Shown here: positions 61,901-64,000 of the stretch, in pieces
Position numbering within the stretch: position 1 is the first letter of the stretch
Layout: the number at the start of each line of letters is the position of its first letter
Source of the DNA: Stichopus chloronotus
Taxonomy: Eukaryota > Echinodermata > Holothuroidea > Aspidochirotida > Stichopodidae
Length of the DNA: 64,000 nt
Assembly (NCBI GenBank): GCA_021234535.1
Contig: CM037832.1
Coordinates: 2,959,359 to 3,023,358, forward strand
Direction: 5' to 3'
Translations under genes and position numbers: made by a program
The notes under the pieces: model-generated
The model's database searches: none
What the model was told of the DNA's origin: nothing
The model's input: the letters and a program-made list of their open reading frames with translations, nothing else

Positions 61901-64000
61901 GATAGGTGCATTGTGAGGACTAAATGTGTGAGAATATTACTTGTAGATTACCAGGAATTTTCCTATTCACAATTGTGATTCCTTGCACTTGTTCATTAAG
62001 TATTACCTAGTTCTTATCCATAGTATTTACTTTTGTCTGTGGAAGTGTCCTTGTTGTTTTGAATCATGTAGACAACTTGAATTGAATACATTTCTTTCTT
62101 GTAGATTACCTTCACAAGTAACCGAAAACCATTGGAGAAGACAACAGATATTGTTGGTTTTTATTTCCCTAAAAAGGTAAATAAAAATATGTATTTTATG
62201 TACTTCATGTGTTATTTTCAGACGTAGTCAAGATATTTTCTTGACTCTGTGTTGTGTAGTAAATCATCTTGTAACATTTCTTTGTACCCGGTTCTTCAAC
62301 AGTAGCAACCTCTTAATGTTTATGAGAGGATTGCTTCTCAGTTACTGGAGTCTAATTTATCACAATAGTAGAATGACACAAGCTCGTCGAGTTATCAACT
62401 TTTGTTTCGTTATGAGGCAAAGAGAAATATCCTTCTTTTCTTTTTAATCATATCTAGAATGAATCCAGAGATAACCTAACAGAGAATTCACTAAAGAATG
62501 AAGATGTTCCTTTAACCCTGAAAACAGTTGACTTGAATAATTATGGCTACAATAAACAAGAACAGCAAGAAGCGCAACAAACAGAAAACTTAGAAAACCA
62601 TAGAAACGAGACGATATCCTCCAACCAGACAGCCAAAGAACAGACTGAATTGCCAGATAAGGACTGTCAGGAGGATCTGGACAAAATTCAGCAACCAGAA
62701 TACGGCAACATGAATATGAATGAAGAGGATCCAGACACAGCTTTGAGAGATGGGGAGAACAAAATTTCACCAGAACAGGCTGATGATGATGAAGATGAAG
62801 CAACGGAGGAGAAGCAGACCGAGGAGAGCGGAAGCACGGACGAAGGGGTCGTAGACGAGGAGGAGGAGGACGACGAAGATGACGAGGTGGGGTGGATAAC
62901 TCCTCAGAATATACAGAAGGCTAAGTCGGAGATGCAGAAAGACATATATGATTCTTTAGAGGAAGTGAAAGTGGCCTGTCTGACTACAGACTTTGCAATG
63001 CAGGTGAGGACCTACCCTTGCTGATGCACAATCAAGGAAATGTTCTTGGTTGGGATCAAGTATTGTCTGGCTTCCTTGCAAGGACTGTGAAGGGAACACA
63101 GAGTTGCTGTAGATGTGGCCAAAGAGTGTAATAAAATGTAGAGTGAGTTTGTAAATACACTTTGACTTTTCATTCATTGTGTTAAAAGGTTTGTATTTGC
63201 AATGTTGTCAGAACAGGCTATAGATTTGTTACAGTCAGTCAGTACCGCAATTGCTTTATGGATATGTAAGTCTGTTAAGTTGACATAGGCTTTGTTTCTC
63301 AACATTGTCATGTGGCTTCCGATGTTGTGCTCACAGGAGATGTGTAAAATAGATGCCAAACAAAATGAAAAGTATATCTTACATCTGCAGTTGACATCTG
63401 CAGAGTACCTGTTCTGGTCTCCTAACTTTGCCTAGTCAATCTGTCCTTTGACAGTTTCCAAAGGAATTAATTCAGCTGTCACTAATTAGATATGATCCAC
63501 ATTGCCAGTTGTGGAGGTTTACGTCCTTGAGGGGTAACAGGAAAAATGTTGCTTTTGGTAACGGTCTCAAATCTGTGAAATAGCAGCATTCCATACTACT
63601 TTGTAACCAGCCATGTATCAATCATTAATGGCAGTGATGTGTCATTTAAGAAATTTTGGGGCTTTTTAATAGATTATTGTAAGAGTAGTAACCTGTGATT
63701 TTAACATAAAAAGATACTTGTAGGTATTGACTGAACCTGGCAATCAAAATCAAATTGTTGAATTTAGAAGCAAACTGGCTGAGGTAAGGTAGTCTCTTGT
63801 TTACATTAGCAATCTTACTCTAAGGAAATGCTAATATTTGCCACATCTGAAATATCTTATGATGCTTGTGGTACCAGCTAGTTGTGCTGATGAATTTTTA
63901 ACAAATTTAATCACCATTATTTTTCTCTTTCATTTCAGAACTGTTTGATTCAAATGGGCATTCCAGTTCTCTCTGTAGAGGGTATGGTCATCAAGAAAGC
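58999..64000 (+). CDS. NOB1: RNA-binding endonuclease NOB1, 5' part (exons 1-6, 3' truncated by window)
   Basis: NOB1 is the PIN-domain endonuclease that cuts 20S/18SE pre-rRNA to form the 3' end of 18S rRNA in late 40S particles. Exons are 58999-59067, 60544-60676, 61023-61156, 62105-62176, 62458-63003 and 63939-64000 (cut by the window end). All have GT-AG sites and compatible phases. PIN-domain acidic residues are present: D12 in FVVVDAIAFF, E38 in VVNEIRDSKTR, D85 in LSPVDIQVMAL and the late TTDFAMQ. Other family landmarks are AVLPYELCFREP, FARKTGEYGSLS, VGWITPQNIQ, VACLTTDFAM and IQMGIPVLSVEGM. Exon 5 carries an Asn/Gln-rich then highly acidic stretch (DEEEEDDEDDEVGW) that is longer than in the human protein. 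The zinc ribbon and C-terminal basic region lie beyond the window. Confidence 0.97.
59330..59640 (+). repeat. Minisatellite in NOB1 intron 1, about 131-135 bp unit
   Basis: GACGAGGAATCC begins units at 59331, 59462 and 59597. Each is followed by TTTTTCGC-GGATTC-CAGT, and the first two continue with AATTGAAGAGAAGCGCTTGC and GGGAATCCATTTTA-CCTGGAT. The unit contains inverted GGAATCC/GGATTCC words that could fold. A 172-codon frame (59139-59657) crosses it, but only by chance openness of the repeat. Confidence 0.85.
60945..60958. repeat. Poly-C tract, 14 C, upstream of NOB1 exon 3
   Basis: A run of 14 C about 65 bases before the exon 3 acceptor (exon 3 starts at 61023), close enough to neighbour the branch-point region. 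Confidence 0.95.

Overview
The window is animal nuclear DNA. It is AT-rich, the genes have many introns with GT-AG splice sites, and the intergenic and intronic space is full of decayed mobile elements and short tandem repeats. The gene content (CTDP1, DDX1, MRPS17, NOB1) is pan-metazoan. The repeat texture (TTAA miniature elements, hAT-like miniature elements, a Penelope-like remnant, AT and CA microsatellites, motifs such as GGCCTA) suggests a marine invertebrate, perhaps an echinoderm or other non-vertebrate deuterostome. That taxonomic guess is weak and rests on impression rather than alignment.

Layout, left to right. (1) 1-4.4 kb: no gene; two families of degenerate tandem repeats. (2) 4.43-6.37 kb, plus strand: a large terminal exon of a hAT-transposase-derived (ZBED-like) protein whose catalytic residues appear to be gone. 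(3) 6.4-26.5 kb: no recognised gene; it holds a TTAA-flanked miniature element, a frameshifted Penelope-like GIY-YIG remnant, a nested inverted repeat, and a tandem repeat carrying nuclear-receptor-type TGACCTTTGACC motifs. (4) 26.5-35.3 kb, minus strand: seven exons of the RNA helicase DDX1, covering the N-terminus, Walker A motif and first half of the inserted SPRY domain. The rest of the helicase was not found in the window. One of its introns carries a 2.3-kb DNA transposon with an 8-bp target duplication. A diverged copy of the same target repeat, without the insertion, lies at 23.2-23.6 kb. (5) 38.0-47.0 kb, plus strand: a complete six-exon CTDP1/FCP1, the phosphatase of the RNA polymerase II C-terminal domain. 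(6) 47-51 kb: intergenic, with miniature elements. (7) 51.3-58.4 kb, minus strand: a complete two-exon MRPS17 (mitochondrial ribosomal protein uS17m) with a 6.6-kb repeat-rich intron. (8) 59.0-64.0 kb, plus strand: the first five exons and part of the sixth of NOB1, the endonuclease that matures 18S rRNA; it runs off the window end.

DDX1 and CTDP1 are head to head, with at most 2.7 kb between their first recognised coding exons. MRPS17 and NOB1 are head to head with 571 bp between start codons, which implies a shared bidirectional promoter. CTDP1 and MRPS17 are tail to tail. All four conserved genes are housekeeping genes of transcription, RNA processing or ribosome assembly, but they act in different complexes, so their adjacency need not be functional.
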